Shown here piece by piece: positions 9,739-18,643 of a stretch of DNA of 64,000 nt. Position numbers and translations under genes: made by a program. Below the pieces are notes generated by a model. That model saw nothing but the letters and a program-made list of their open reading frames with translations. It was not told the DNA's origin and did not search any database. Within the stretch, counting starts at the first letter, position 1, and each line of letters opens with the position of its first letter. Origin of the DNA: Rhizobium sp. NXC14 (lineage in GTDB: Bacteria; Pseudomonadota; Alphaproteobacteria; Rhizobiales; Rhizobiaceae); NCBI RefSeq assembly GCF_002117485.1, contig NZ_CP021030.1, positions 2,111,001-2,175,000 on the forward strand, read 5' to 3'.

Positions 9739-9849
9739 TACCAAGATTTGCTGGACTGGCGGAACGAGGGTGCTGCCGGTCTTGCATGGAGAGGTTGATT
9801 GATATTCTACCGGCCAACTCGGGTCGGCAATAAAGAAAGAAGCGGCGCG

Positions 9850-10092
9850 ATGGCGGAACGTTCTCAGAATCTGCAGGACTTATTTCTCAATACTGTTCGC
9901 AAGCAAAAGATTTCCCTGACAATCTTTCTGATCAACGGCGTGAAACTCACCGGCGTTGTTACTTCCTTCGATAATTTCTGTGTTCTGCTTCGCCGTGACG
10001 GCCACTCGCAGCTCGTGTATAAACATGCGATCTCGACGATCATGCCCGGTCAGCCGATGCAGATGTTCGAGAGTGAAGAAGCCGCGTCCTAA
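9850..10092 (+). CDS. hfq: RNA chaperone Hfq
   Basis: Hexameric Sm-like RNA-binding protein that mediates pairing of small RNAs with mRNAs and controls nif, transport and stress genes in rhizobia. The 80 residues start [20 protein letters not shown]. They contain both Sm motifs: [20 protein letters not shown] and the Hfq-specific [10 protein letters not shown]. The short acidic tail (FESEEAAS) is typical of alphaproteobacterial Hfq. The ATG at 9850 is chosen because the Sm core starts immediately and AAAGAAAGAAG precedes it; the in-frame extension from 9799 is unlikely. hflX follows closely, as in many proteobacteria. Confidence 0.98.
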
Positions 10093-10169
10093 CAGGATCA
10101 GCCGTCATTTCGACACGCGATACCAAGAACGATTCGATCATCCCTGAGGCCGCCAAGCACAGGGACGAT

Positions 10170-11495
10170 ATGCGCGCGACCGTCGTCGTGCCGGTTCTGA
10201 AATCGCGCAACCGCGGCGGCCAGACCGAATCGGCCTCGACCCGCACCCCGGAAAGCCGGCTGGAAGAGGCGACGGGCCTTGCCCAAGCGATCGACCTCGA
10301 CGTCGTCAACGGATCTATCGTTCCGGTCAACGATCCGAGACCGGCGACGCTGCTCGGCACCGGCAAGATCGAGGAGATCAAGGCGCTGCTGGATGAGCGC
10401 GATTCCGGTCTCGTCATCGTCGATCATCCGCTGACGCCGGTACAGCAGCGCAATCTTGAAAAGGAATGGAACGCCAAGGTTATCGACCGCACGGGCCTGA
10501 TCCTCGAAATCTTCGGGCGCCGCGCCTCCACCAAGGAAGGCACGCTGCAGGTCGATCTGGCCCATCTGAATTACCAGAAGGGCCGGCTGGTCCGCAGCTG
10601 GACCCACCTCGAACGCCAGCGCGGCGGTGGCGGTTTCATGGGTGGCCCCGGCGAAACCCAGATCGAAGCCGACCGGCGGCTGCTGCAGGACCGCATCATC
10701 AAGCTCGAACGCGAGCTGGAGCAGGTCGTGCGCACCCGCCAGCTGCACAGGGCGAAGCGACGCAAGGTGCCGCATCCGATCGTGGCGCTCGTCGGTTACA
10801 CCAATGCCGGCAAATCGACTCTCTTCAACCGCATTACCGGCGCGGGCGTGCTGGCCGAAGACATGCTCTTTGCCACGCTCGACCCGACGCTGCGCCGCAT
10901 GAAGCTGCCGCATGGCCGCACCGTCATTCTGTCCGACACAGTCGGTTTCATCTCGGACCTGCCGACCCATCTCGTCGCCGCCTTCCGTGCCACCCTGGAA
11001 GAGGTGCTGGAAGCCGACCTCATCCTGCACGTCCGCGACATGTCCGATCCCGACAACCAGGCGCAGAGCTCCGATGTGATGCGCATTCTCGGCGACCTCG
11101 GCATTGACGAGGCCGAAGCGGAGAAGCGGCTGATCGAGGTGTGGAACAAGATCGACCGGCTGGAGCCTGAGGTTCACGACGCCATGGTGCAGAGGGCGGC
11201 CGGCGCCAGTAACGTCATCGCCGCTTCGGCCGTCAGCGGCGAGGGCGTCGACACGCTGATGGAAGAGATCAGCCGTAGGCTCTCCGGCGTGATGACCGAA
11301 ACCACGATCCGCCTTCCCGTCGACAAGCTGGCGCTGCTGCCCTGGCTCTACGACCACGCGATCGTCGACGGCCGCGAGGACAATGAGGACGGCTCGATCA
11401 CGCTCGATCTGCGCCTGTCCGAAACCGAGGCCGCGGAGCTCGAGCGACGCATCGGCAACGGCCCGAAGCCTGCTAAAGAGGATTGGGAGCGGTAA
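10170..11495 (+). CDS. hflX: Ribosome-associated GTPase HflX
   Basis: GTPase that binds and splits stalled or stressed 70S ribosomes. The 441 residues have the N-terminal HflX domain (DPRPATLLGTGKIEEIK; QRNLEKEWNAKVIDRTGLILEIF), then a glycine-rich hinge (ERQRGGGGFMGGPGETQIE). The G domain carries GYTNAGKST (G1), LSDTVGFISDLP (G3) and VWNKIDRLE (G4). The first ATG is 10170, preceded by AGGGA. The same frame is open and protein-like for a short way upstream (...NDSIIPEAAKHRDD), so a rare non-ATG start nearer the hfq stop is possible. The gene sits 77 bases after hfq and is likely co-transcribed. Confidence 0.95.
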   Translation: MRATVVVPVLKSRNRGGQTESASTRTPESRLEEATGLAQAIDLDVVNGSIVPVNDPRPATLLGTGKIEEIKALLDERDSGLVIVDHPLTPVQQRNLEKEWNAKVIDRTGLILEIFGRRASTKEGTLQVDLAHLNYQKGRLVRSWTHLERQRGGGGFMGGPGETQIEADRRLLQDRIIKLERELEQVVRTRQLHRAKRRKVPHPIVALVGYTNAGKSTLFNRITGAGVLAEDMLFATLDPTLRRMKLPHGRTVILSDTVGFISDLPTHLVAAFRATLEEVLEADLILHVRDMSDPDNQAQSSDVMRILGDLGIDEAEAEKRLIEVWNKIDRLEPEVHDAMVQRAAGASNVIAASAVSGEGVDTLMEEISRRLSGVMTETTIRLPVDKLALLPWLYDHAIVDGREDNEDGSITLDLRLSETEAAELERRIGNGPKPAKEDWER

Positions 11496-11499
11496 GGCG

Positions 11500-11717
11500 G
11501 GCTTTTTCCCTTTTCCCCAGCGGGGGTCCGAAGGACGGGTCGAGACCCGCGGCTCGACCCCAGGCGGTGGCCCGAAGGGTCGGATGAGGGGGCCGCACAG
11601 CAGAGCATCCATTGTTGCCCTTCGCTTGCGCTCAGTGCCTCGCTCCTATCGTCGCTCGCCCTCATCTGCCTGTCGGCATCTTCTCAGCGCTGTGGAGAAG
11701 GGACTCGTGGCAATGCC
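11500..11717. repeat. GC-rich intergenic repeat between convergent hflX and mazG
   Basis: This gap holds no gene. It contains short hairpins such as CCCCAGCGGGG, and phrases (cccgaagggtcggatgagggggcc; ccctcatctgcctgtcggcatcttctc) of a kind I recall as dispersed intergenic repeats of Rhizobium. Related hairpin-rich repeats occur here near 47.6 and 57.6 kb. The exact limits are uncertain. Confidence 0.4.
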
Positions 11718-12563
11718 TCACCCACCCCCAGCCGTCACAGCCCGCTCGATCGCCTTGGCCGCCTGCCAGATTTCCTCCATCCGCTCAAGCGTCGCATCCT
11801 CAAGCGTTTCGCCTTCCGCTTCAAGAACCTGTTCTATATGATTGAAGCGACGACGGAATTTGGTGTTCGTACCGCGCAACGCCTGTTCCGGGTCAGTCTT
11901 GACATGCCGGCCGATATTGACGACCGCGAAGATAAGGTCGCCGAGTTCGTCGCTAACCTTGGCGCGGTCGCCGTCGCGAAGTGCCGCCCTTAATTCTCCG
12001 ATCTCTTCCTCGATCTTGTCGAGGATCGGCTCGGGGGCCGACCAGTCGAAGCCGACTTTGGCGGCGCGTTCCTGCAGCTTCAGCGCCTCGGTCAGAGCCG
12101 GAAAACTGCGCTGCACCGAGCCAAGGAAGCCACCCTTGAAATCCTCGGTGATGCCGCGCCTGGCCCGGCGCTCGGCGCGCTCGCGTTTTTCGGCCTGTTT
12201 GATTTCGTCCCATTGGATCTTCACTGCATCAGGTGTATCGGCGGCCGAGCGGGCAAAGACGTGCGGGTGGCGGCGGATCATTTTGGTGGTGATGGCGTTG
12301 ACCACGTCGCCGAAGGAAAATTCGCCGGCTTCCTCGGCCATGCGGGCGTGGAAGACCACCTGCAGCAACAGGTCGCCGAGTTCATCGCAAAGATCGTCCA
12401 TATCGCCGCGCTCGATCGCGTCGGAGACCTCATAGGCTTCCTCGATCGTATAGGGCTTGATCGTTTCGAAGGTCTGCTCGATGTCCCAGGGGCAACCGGT
12501 CTCGGGATGGCGCAGCGCCGCCATGATATCGATCAGTCGCGAAATATCTTTCGAAGGTTCCAT
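11718..12563 (-). CDS. mazG: Nucleoside triphosphate pyrophosphohydrolase MazG
   Basis: House-cleaning enzyme that hydrolyses (d)NTPs to NMP and pyrophosphate. The 281 residues contain two MazG domains. The first has the Mg-binding EExxE-like helices in IEEAYEVSDAIERGD and DELGDLLLQVVFHARMAEE. The second has EEIGELRAALRDGD and DELGDLIFAVVNIGRH. The length matches the two-domain E. coli type. The N-terminus LIDIMAALRHPETGCPWD is characteristic. It is convergent with hflX and followed on the same strand, 19 bases upstream of its start, by the deaminase gene, so the two may share a transcript. Confidence 0.95.
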   Translation of the reverse strand: MEPSKDISRLIDIMAALRHPETGCPWDIEQTFETIKPYTIEEAYEVSDAIERGDMDDLCDELGDLLLQVVFHARMAEEAGEFSFGDVVNAITTKMIRRHPHVFARSAADTPDAVKIQWDEIKQAEKRERAERRARRGITEDFKGGFLGSVQRSFPALTEALKLQERAAKVGFDWSAPEPILDKIEEEIGELRAALRDGDRAKVSDELGDLIFAVVNIGRHVKTDPEQALRGTNTKFRRRFNHIEQVLEAEGETLEDATLERMEEIWQAAKAIERAVTAGGG

Positions 12564-12582
12564 GTTGCCTCGGTTGGCGGCC

Positions 12583-13170
12583 TCAGTTCAGGGGAATGTC
12601 GTTGTCGCTCTTCGACGATTGATAGGTGGAAGACAGCGTGTCGTAGCGCGCCTTGATGCGGGCGGTCTGCGCCTTCAGCGCCGTTTTCCGAGAAACCTCC
12701 TCGGTCTCGACCAGATCGGCGATTGCAAAACTGTTCCAGAAGGCGTTCTGCCTGCGATAGCCGCCGGGTTCAAGCCCGAAGACTTCCTTCAGGATCTTGA
12801 GATCATGCGGAATGGCGAAGGCGTCGCGCGAGTCCTCGTGGCTGAAGAAATAGTAGAAATTGTCGAACCCCGCCCAGGTGATCGCCGACATGCACATGGT
12901 GCAGGGTTCGTGCGTCGACAGGAAGATCAGCTCCTTGGTCGCCGGCTTGTCGCCAAGCTCGTAGAAGCGCTTCAGCGTATGCACCTCACCATGCCAGAGC
13001 GGATTGTCGAGCTCGTTGTTGGTCTCGGCGACGACGAGCGATAGATCGGATTTGCGCAGGATTGCCGCGCCGAACACCTTGTTGCCCAAGGAGACGCCGC
13101 GCTCGGTCAGCGGCAGGATATCCTCCTCGATGACCGAAAGCAGGCGGGCGGCGATGGTCTTGTCAGCCAT
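12583..13170 (-). CDS. Nucleoside/CMP-dCMP-family deaminase
   Basis: Zinc-dependent deaminase-fold protein of 195 residues. The catalytic motif is WHGEVHTL, with Gly in place of the usual Ala of the HAE motif, and the paired zinc cysteines are in STHEPCTMCMSAITWAGFD. It is distinct from the smaller second deaminase at 25757. The substrate cannot be told; relatives are annotated as tRNA-adenosine, guanine or cytidine deaminases. The ATG at 13170 is chosen because GGAGACACC precedes it and the conserved region starts soon after; the longer in-frame start at 13269 adds a Cys/Arg-rich tail that looks non-coding. It lies directly upstream of mazG. Confidence 0.85.
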   Translation of the reverse strand: MADKTIAARLLSVIEEDILPLTERGVSLGNKVFGAAILRKSDLSLVVAETNNELDNPLWHGEVHTLKRFYELGDKPATKELIFLSTHEPCTMCMSAITWAGFDNFYYFFSHEDSRDAFAIPHDLKILKEVFGLEPGGYRRQNAFWNSFAIADLVETEEVSRKTALKAQTARIKARYDTLSSTYQSSKSDNDIPLN

Positions 13171-13438
13171 TGGTGTCTCCGGTTTTTCTTTCAGTCTATC
13201 GTCTTGGCGGCACGAGCGAAATGCGGCAAACGCCGCTGGACGTCGTTTGTCACAGGCTTTACACTGCAATGCAACAAAGAGAGTGGGAACAGGTGGTTGT
13301 CGTCAGCACGGTTGACTTTTCTCAAATCCCCGATGAGGCGAGCAAAAGAATACGCGCTTGCCGGGGCTTTCGGATTTCTGTTCCTTCAATCGCTTGTCGA
13401 TCACGGGCATATTCTGGCAACTTCGAAGTGGATTGGTA

Positions 13439-14875
13439 ATGTCTCCCAAGACTGAGCAGCTTTCGGTATTTCCAGCCTTCTTTCGCGTGGAAGGCCAGAA
13501 GACGGCTGTCTTCGGCAATGGCGACGAGGCTTTCGCCAAGGTGCGGCTGCTCTTGAACACGAGGGCAAGGATCGTCGCCTATACCGACCGGCCGCAAGCC
13601 GATTATCATGCTTTCCTGATCGCCAATCGCATCGAGACGGTGCGCGCCGGCTTTTCCGCCGGCCAGGTCGAGGGTGCGGCCCTGGTCTTTGCCGCCACCG
13701 GCGATGAGGCCCAAGATCGCCGCATCGTCGACGCCGCGCGTGCCGCGAAGATCCCGGCCAATGCCGTCGATCAGCCCGATTACTGCGATTTCTTCACGCC
13801 GGCGCTCGTCAATCGCGCTCCGGTCGCCGTTGCGATCGGAACTGAAGGGGCAGGGCCGGTGCTGGCGCAGATGATCCGCGCCCAGATCGACCAGCTTCTC
13901 TCTCCTTCGCTCGGGCGCCTGGCCGCGCTGGCGACGAGCTATCGCAAATCGGTCGAACAGATCGTTCCGCGTGGCGTCTCCCGCCGGGTGTTCTGGCGCC
14001 GGTTCTTCTCCGGCCCTGTTGCCGACGCAGTCACCAACGGCAACCTGCCGCAGGCCCGCCACGCTGCCGACCGGCTGCTGGGTTCAGTGGACAAGGTCGC
14101 CGGCCATGTATGGCTTGTCGGCGCCGGTCCGGGGGCTGAAGATCTGCTGACGCTGCGCGCCCAACGCGTGATGATGGAAGCCGATGTCATCGTCTACGAT
14201 GCGCTCGTGCCGCAGACAATCGTCGATATGGGCCGCCGCGATGCCGAGCGGCTTTCCGTCGGGAAACGCAAGGGCTGCCATTCGAAGTCCCAGGAAGAGA
14301 TCAACGAGCTTCTCGTCGAACTAGGCCGTCAGGGCAAGCGCGTCGTCCGCTTGAAATCGGGCGATCCGCTGGTCTATGGCCGGGCAGGGGAAGAAATGGC
14401 GGCGTTGCGCGCCGCCGGCGTCACCTATGAGGTCGTGCCCGGCATCACCTCGGCCTTCGCTGCCGCTGCCGATTTCGAGCTGCCGCTGACGCTCCGCGGC
14501 GTCGCCTCCTCGCTCGTCTTCACGACAGGCCATGATCTCACCGGCGACGTGCTGCCCGATTGGGCAAGCCTTGCCGTCTCGGGCGCGACGATCGCCGTTT
14601 ACATGGGCCGCACGGTTGCCGCCTCGGTCGCCGAGCGGCTGATGCAGGCCGGCATTCCCGCGGAGACCACGGTTGCCGTCATCGAGAATGCCAGCCGCAC
14701 CGAGCGCCGGCTGCTGCACGGCACCCTTGCCGATCTGCCCGATCTGCAGCACCGCGACGAGCTGACTGGCCCTGTGATGGTCATTATCGGCGATGCGGTC
14801 GCCGGCGCCAATTTCGAACTGTCCGAGCCGCTGATGCGCGAGAACGCCCGGCTTGAGGAACTTGCGAGGAGCTGA
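13439..14875 (+). CDS. cysG: Siroheme synthase CysG
   Basis: Makes siroheme, the cofactor of the sulfite reductase encoded two genes downstream. The 478-residue fusion has an N-terminal precorrin-2 dehydrogenase/ferrochelatase part (about 1-200: FRVEGQKTAVFGNGDEAFAKV; NAVDQPDYCDFFTPA). The C-terminal uroporphyrinogen-III methyltransferase (about 215-460) has VWLVGAGPGAEDLLTLRA, LKSGDPLVYGRAGEE and YEVVPGITSAFAAAA. The start at 13439 fits the domain limit, though the ribosome-binding site (GTGGA) is weak. A possible -35 TTGACT occurs near 13312. Three genes follow with short spacers, forming an assimilatory sulfite-reduction operon. Confidence 0.95.
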   Translation: MSPKTEQLSVFPAFFRVEGQKTAVFGNGDEAFAKVRLLLNTRARIVAYTDRPQADYHAFLIANRIETVRAGFSAGQVEGAALVFAATGDEAQDRRIVDAARAAKIPANAVDQPDYCDFFTPALVNRAPVAVAIGTEGAGPVLAQMIRAQIDQLLSPSLGRLAALATSYRKSVEQIVPRGVSRRVFWRRFFSGPVADAVTNGNLPQARHAADRLLGSVDKVAGHVWLVGAGPGAEDLLTLRAQRVMMEADVIVYDALVPQTIVDMGRRDAERLSVGKRKGCHSKSQEEINELLVELGRQGKRVVRLKSGDPLVYGRAGEEMAALRAAGVTYEVVPGITSAFAAAADFELPLTLRGVASSLVFTTGHDLTGDVLPDWASLAVSGATIAVYMGRTVAASVAERLMQAGIPAETTVAVIENASRTERRLLHGTLADLPDLQHRDELTGPVMVIIGDAVAGANFELSEPLMRENARLEELARS

Positions 14876-14877
14876 AT

Positions 14878-15192
14878 ATGGGTGACAAGGTCCTGACCGC
14901 CAACCGGCTGACGGACGGCATTGCCGTCTGGCTGGATGCCAACGGCAAATGGTCGACCTCGCTGCAGGAGGCGCTTGTCGCCCGTCACAACGAAGCCGTC
15001 GAAGCATTGGAAGCGATTGGCAAAAAGTCCTATGCCGATAATGAGGTCGTTGACGTGGCCGTCGTCGACGTTCAGGAAACCAATGGCATTCTGTGGCCGC
15101 TTCGCCTTCGCGAGCGCATCCGCGCGCAAGGGCCGACCATGGAATACGCACCGGGCTACGCTCCTGCCGATCCCGAATTCATTGCAGTCTGA
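14878..15192 (+). CDS. DUF2849 domain protein of the sulfite-reduction operon
   Basis: A 104-residue protein of unknown biochemical role matching the DUF2849 family by its features (VLTANRLTDGIAVWLDANGKW ... RERIRAQGPTMEYAP). The family is regularly found beside cysI/cysG in alphaproteobacteria, so a role in sulfite reduction or siroheme handling is inferred. No signal peptide or membrane segment is seen. The start follows GAGGAGC at good distance, two bases after the cysG stop, and the gene ends 8 bases before cysI, so it is clearly in the operon. Confidence 0.88.
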   Translation: MGDKVLTANRLTDGIAVWLDANGKWSTSLQEALVARHNEAVEALEAIGKKSYADNEVVDVAVVDVQETNGILWPLRLRERIRAQGPTMEYAPGYAPADPEFIAV

Positions 15193-15200
15193 GGAAGACG

Positions 15201-16871
15201 ATGTACCGTTACGACGAATTTGATCATGCCTTTGTCAGCGAGCGCGTCGAGCAGTTCCGCGACCAGGTTCAGCGCCGCCTTTCCGGCGAGCTGGCCGAGG
15301 ATGCGTTCAAGCCGCTGCGCCTGATGAACGGCGTCTATCTGCAGCTTCATGCCTATATGCTGCGCATCGCCATTCCCTACGGCACGCTGAGCGCGCGCCA
15401 GCTGCGCATGCTCGCCCATATCGCCCGCACCTATGACCGTGGCTATGGCCACTTCACCACGCGCCAGAACCTGCAGTTCAACTGGCCGAAGCTGTCGGAC
15501 ATTCCCGATGCGCTGGCCGATCTGGCAAGCGTCGAGATGCATGCTCTGCAGACCTCGGGCAACTGCATCAGAAACGTTACCGCCGACCACTTCGCCGGGG
15601 CTGCCGCCGACGAGATCGCAGATCCCAGGCCCTATGCGGAAATCCTGCGCCAGTGGTCGTCCGTTCATCCGGAATTCTCCTTCCTGCCGCGCAAGTTCAA
15701 GATCGCCGTGACCGGCGCCGAGCGCGACCGCGCCGCCATTCAGGTCCATGATATCGGCCTGCACCTGAAGAAGAACGACAAGGGCGAGATCGGCTTTGCC
15801 GTCTATGTTGGCGGTGGCCAGGGCCGCACGCCGATGATCGCCAAGCTGATCCGCGACTTCCTGCCCGAGGAAGACCTGCTCTCCTACACCACGGCGATCG
15901 TACGCGTTTACAATCTGCACGGAAGGCGCGACAACAAGTACAAGGCTCGCATCAAGATCCTCGTGCATGAGACCGGAACCGAGGAGCTGACGCGCCAGAT
16001 TGAAGCCGAATTCGCCTCGCTGAAGGATACGGAGCTCAAGCTGCCGGAAAAGGATGTCGAGGCAATCGCCGCCTATTTCGCGCTGCCTGATCTGCCCGAG
16101 CGCGCCGAAGGCTGGGAAAACCTCGCCCGCTGGAAGAAGGCCGATCCGGCTTTCGCCCGCTGGGTGCAGCAGAATGTGCAGCCGCACAAGAACCCCGATT
16201 ACGGCATGGTGACGATCTCGCTGAAGCCGATCGGCGGCATCCCGGGCGATGCCACCGACGCGCAGATGGATGCGGTCGCCGATCTTGCCGAGGAATATGC
16301 CTTCGACGAAATCCGCGTCAGCCATGAGCAGAACCTGATCCTGCCGCATGTGGCGCTGGCCGATCTCGAAGCCGTCTATCGCGGCCTCGTCGCCATCAAA
16401 CTGGCCGAAGCCAATGCCGGCCTGATCACTGATATCATTGCCTGTCCGGGGCTGGATTACTGCGCGCTCGCCAATGCGCGCTCCATTCCGGTGGCGCAGG
16501 AAATCTCCCGCCGTTTCGGCAGTCCCGAGCGCCAGGCAGAGATCGGCGAGCTGAAAATCAAGATCTCCGGCTGCATCAATGCCTGCGGCCATCACCATGT
16601 CGGCCATATCGGCCTGCTCGGTGTCGAGAAGAAGGGCGCAGAACTCTACCAGATCACGCTTGGCGGTTCGGGCGACGAACATACCTCGATCGGCGAAATC
16701 ATCGGCCGCGGCTTCGAGCCGGACCGGGTGACGGATGCGATCGAGACGATCGTCGACACCTATCTCGGCCTGCGGCTTGATCCGTCCGAAACCTTCCTCG
16801 CCGCCTATCGCCGCGTCGGGCCGCAGCCTTTCAAGGATGCGCTCTACGGCTCGGCCGCCGAAGCGGCATAA
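15201..16871 (+). CDS. cysI: Sulfite/nitrite reductase hemoprotein (CysI-type)
   Basis: Siroheme-[4Fe-4S] enzyme reducing sulfite to sulfide for cysteine synthesis. The 556 residues show the duplicated ferredoxin-like and siroheme-binding halves. HFTTRQNLQFNWPKL and TSGNCIRNVTADHFAG lie in the first. The cluster ligands are in CPGLDYCALANARS and SGCINACGHHHVGHIG (CX5C...CX3C). The operon with cysG points to sulfite rather than nitrite. The ATG at 15201 follows GAGGAAG; a longer frame reaching into the DUF2849 gene is not used. The stop is 10 bases before the DUF934 gene. Confidence 0.95.
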   Translation: MYRYDEFDHAFVSERVEQFRDQVQRRLSGELAEDAFKPLRLMNGVYLQLHAYMLRIAIPYGTLSARQLRMLAHIARTYDRGYGHFTTRQNLQFNWPKLSDIPDALADLASVEMHALQTSGNCIRNVTADHFAGAAADEIADPRPYAEILRQWSSVHPEFSFLPRKFKIAVTGAERDRAAIQVHDIGLHLKKNDKGEIGFAVYVGGGQGRTPMIAKLIRDFLPEEDLLSYTTAIVRVYNLHGRRDNKYKARIKILVHETGTEELTRQIEAEFASLKDTELKLPEKDVEAIAAYFALPDLPERAEGWENLARWKKADPAFARWVQQNVQPHKNPDYGMVTISLKPIGGIPGDATDAQMDAVADLAEEYAFDEIRVSHEQNLILPHVALADLEAVYRGLVAIKLAEANAGLITDIIACPGLDYCALANARSIPVAQEISRRFGSPERQAEIGELKIKISGCINACGHHHVGHIGLLGVEKKGAELYQITLGGSGDEHTSIGEIIGRGFEPDRVTDAIETIVDTYLGLRLDPSETFLAAYRRVGPQPFKDALYGSAAEAA

Positions 16872-16881
16872 GGAGGGGATG

Positions 16882-17394
16882 ATGACGAAGATCTGGAGAG
16901 AAACCGGTTTTGTCGACAACGATCCTTGGGTGATCGAAACCGATGAGGTGAAGGCAACAGGCGAGCAGAAGCCGCTGCTCGGCCTCGACGAGCTTATCGC
17001 CAGGGCCGACGAGAGCAACGATGTCGGCCTCGGCGTGCTGATCAAGCCGGCAGACGACGTGCGCCGGCTCGAGCCCTACCTCGACCGCCTTGCAATCGTG
17101 GCGGTCGCCTTTCCCGCCTTCAACGACGGCCGCGCCTTCAGCCATGCCTCGCTGCTGCGCCAGCGTCTGGGTTACGGCAACGAGCTGCGCGCCGTCGGCG
17201 ACGTGCTGATCGATCAGGTGCCGCTGATGCTGCGTGTTGGCATCGACAGCTTTGCCGTCACCAACGCCACGGCGCTGAAGCGGCTCGCCGAAAATCGTCT
17301 GCCCGCCATTCCCCATCATTATCAGCCGGCGGTGCGTGACGCCGAAGCCGGCAAGGGCTATAGTTGGCGCCGTCAGGCGAAGCCGGCCGCATAA
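16882..17394 (+). CDS. DUF934 domain protein (sulfite-reduction operon)
   Basis: A 170-residue protein of the DUF934 family, found almost always next to sulfite reductase genes and thought to assist it; its exact role is not established. Visible features are an N-terminal IWRETGFVDNDPW and the central VAVAFPAFNDGRAFSHASLLRQRLGYGNELRAVGDVLIDQ region (split here: VAVAFPAFNDGRAFSHA, then LLRQRLGYGNELRAVGD). Two ATGs (16879, 16882) follow AAGGAGGG; the second gives the better spacing. The gene ends the cysG operon, and a hydroxylase gene begins 37 bases later. Confidence 0.88.
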   Translation: MTKIWRETGFVDNDPWVIETDEVKATGEQKPLLGLDELIARADESNDVGLGVLIKPADDVRRLEPYLDRLAIVAVAFPAFNDGRAFSHASLLRQRLGYGNELRAVGDVLIDQVPLMLRVGIDSFAVTNATALKRLAENRLPAIPHHYQPAVRDAEAGKGYSWRRQAKPAA

Positions 17395-17431
17395 GCGACG
17401 GGTCCGCCGTTTTACGATGGCGGAATATAGC

Positions 17432-18643
17432 ATGAAGACATTCGAAATCGCGGTGATCGGTGGCGGGCTCGCCGGCATGATCGCCGCCATTGCGCTTGGC
17501 CGCGGCGGCCGCAGCGTGGCTCTGGTGGCTCCTGTTGCGGCAAAGGAGGACCAGCGCACCACGGCGTTGATGGATCAGTCGATCCGCTTCCTCGATCGCC
17601 TGACGCTCTGGGAAAAACTGAGGTCGGCGGCAGCCCCGCTGACCAGCATGCGAATCATCGACGGCACCGACCGGCTGCTGCGCGCGCCAACGACCACCTT
17701 CCGCGCCGCCGAGGTCGGTCTTGATGCCTTCGGCTATAATTTCCCCAACAAGGTGCTGACCGATATCCTCGAAGCGGCCACGGCCGGCGAGGGCAATATC
17801 ACCCGCTTCACCGATATGGCCGAGTCGATCGACATCTCCGCCGAGCGAGTGTCGCTCACGCTTGCCGGCGGCGAGGTGCTGACGGCCGATTTTGCCGTTG
17901 GCGCCGACGGCCGGGGCTCGAAGCTGCGCGAGGCGGCAGGTATCGGCGTGCGCAACTGGTCCTACCCGCAATCGGCGATGGTGCTGAACTTCGCCCATTC
18001 GCTGCCGCACCAAAATATCTCCAGTGAATTCCACACCAAACACGGCCCTTTCACCCAGGTGCCGCTGCCCGGTAGCCGCTCCAGCCTTGTCTGGGTGCAG
18101 GATCCCGCCGATGCGGCCGCCCGCATGGAGTTGCCGCTGGCCGAACTGGGCTCTCTCGTCGAGACCCAGATGCAGTCCATGCTGGGCAAGGTGAGCGTTG
18201 AGGAAGGTGTGCAGGTCTGGCCGCTCTCTGGCATGATGGCTCATCGTTTCGGCAAAGGGCGCATCGCGCTGATCGGCGAGGCCGCCCATGTTTTCCCGCC
18301 GATCGGGGCGCAGGGGCTGAACCTCAGCCTGCGCGATATCATGGCTCTCACCGATATCCTCTGCGACCGGGCGGAATTGCCGCTGCCGGCCGATGCCGGC
18401 GAAAGCTTCGACCGCCGTCGCCGCGCCGACATCATGACGCGCACGGCGAGCGTCGATCTGCTCAACCGCTCGCTGCTCTCGGATTTCCTCCCCGTTCAGA
18501 TGCTGCGCGCTGCCGGCCTGCATATCCTCTCGGCCATTCCGCCGCTGCGCAACCTCCTGATGCGCGAGGGCATCGAGCCCGGCCGGGGCTTCCGCGATAT
18601 TCCCGATAGCTTAAAGGAAAAGCTGAAGCGGAAGAAGGCCTGA
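17432..18643 (+). CDS. UbiH/UbiF/COQ6-family FAD hydroxylase
   Basis: Class A flavoprotein monooxygenase of about 403 residues, probably hydroxylating a ubiquinone-biosynthesis ring intermediate. Motifs are an N-terminal dinucleotide fold (FEIAVIGGGLAGMIAAIALG), the DG motif (VGADGRGSKLREAAG) and the GD-like motif LIGEAAHVFPPIGAQGLNLS. Gly-Glu replaces Gly-Asp in the last of these, as in several UbiH-family members. Starts at 17417 and 17432 are both possible; 17432 puts the flavin fold right at the N-terminus and has GCGGA before it. The 3' end overlaps the convergent transporter gene by 33 bases. Confidence 0.88.
   Translation: MKTFEIAVIGGGLAGMIAAIALGRGGRSVALVAPVAAKEDQRTTALMDQSIRFLDRLTLWEKLRSAAAPLTSMRIIDGTDRLLRAPTTTFRAAEVGLDAFGYNFPNKVLTDILEAATAGEGNITRFTDMAESIDISAERVSLTLAGGEVLTADFAVGADGRGSKLREAAGIGVRNWSYPQSAMVLNFAHSLPHQNISSEFHTKHGPFTQVPLPGSRSSLVWVQDPADAAARMELPLAELGSLVETQMQSMLGKVSVEEGVQVWPLSGMMAHRFGKGRIALIGEAAHVFPPIGAQGLNLSLRDIMALTDILCDRAELPLPADAGESFDRRRRADIMTRTASVDLLNRSLLSDFLPVQMLRAAGLHILSAIPPLRNLLMREGIEPGRGFRDIPDSLKEKLKRKKA

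Noticed and set aside
12213..13044. Plus-strand frames antisense to mazG and the deaminase gene
   Set aside because: Shadows of genes with clear family motifs on the opposite strand.
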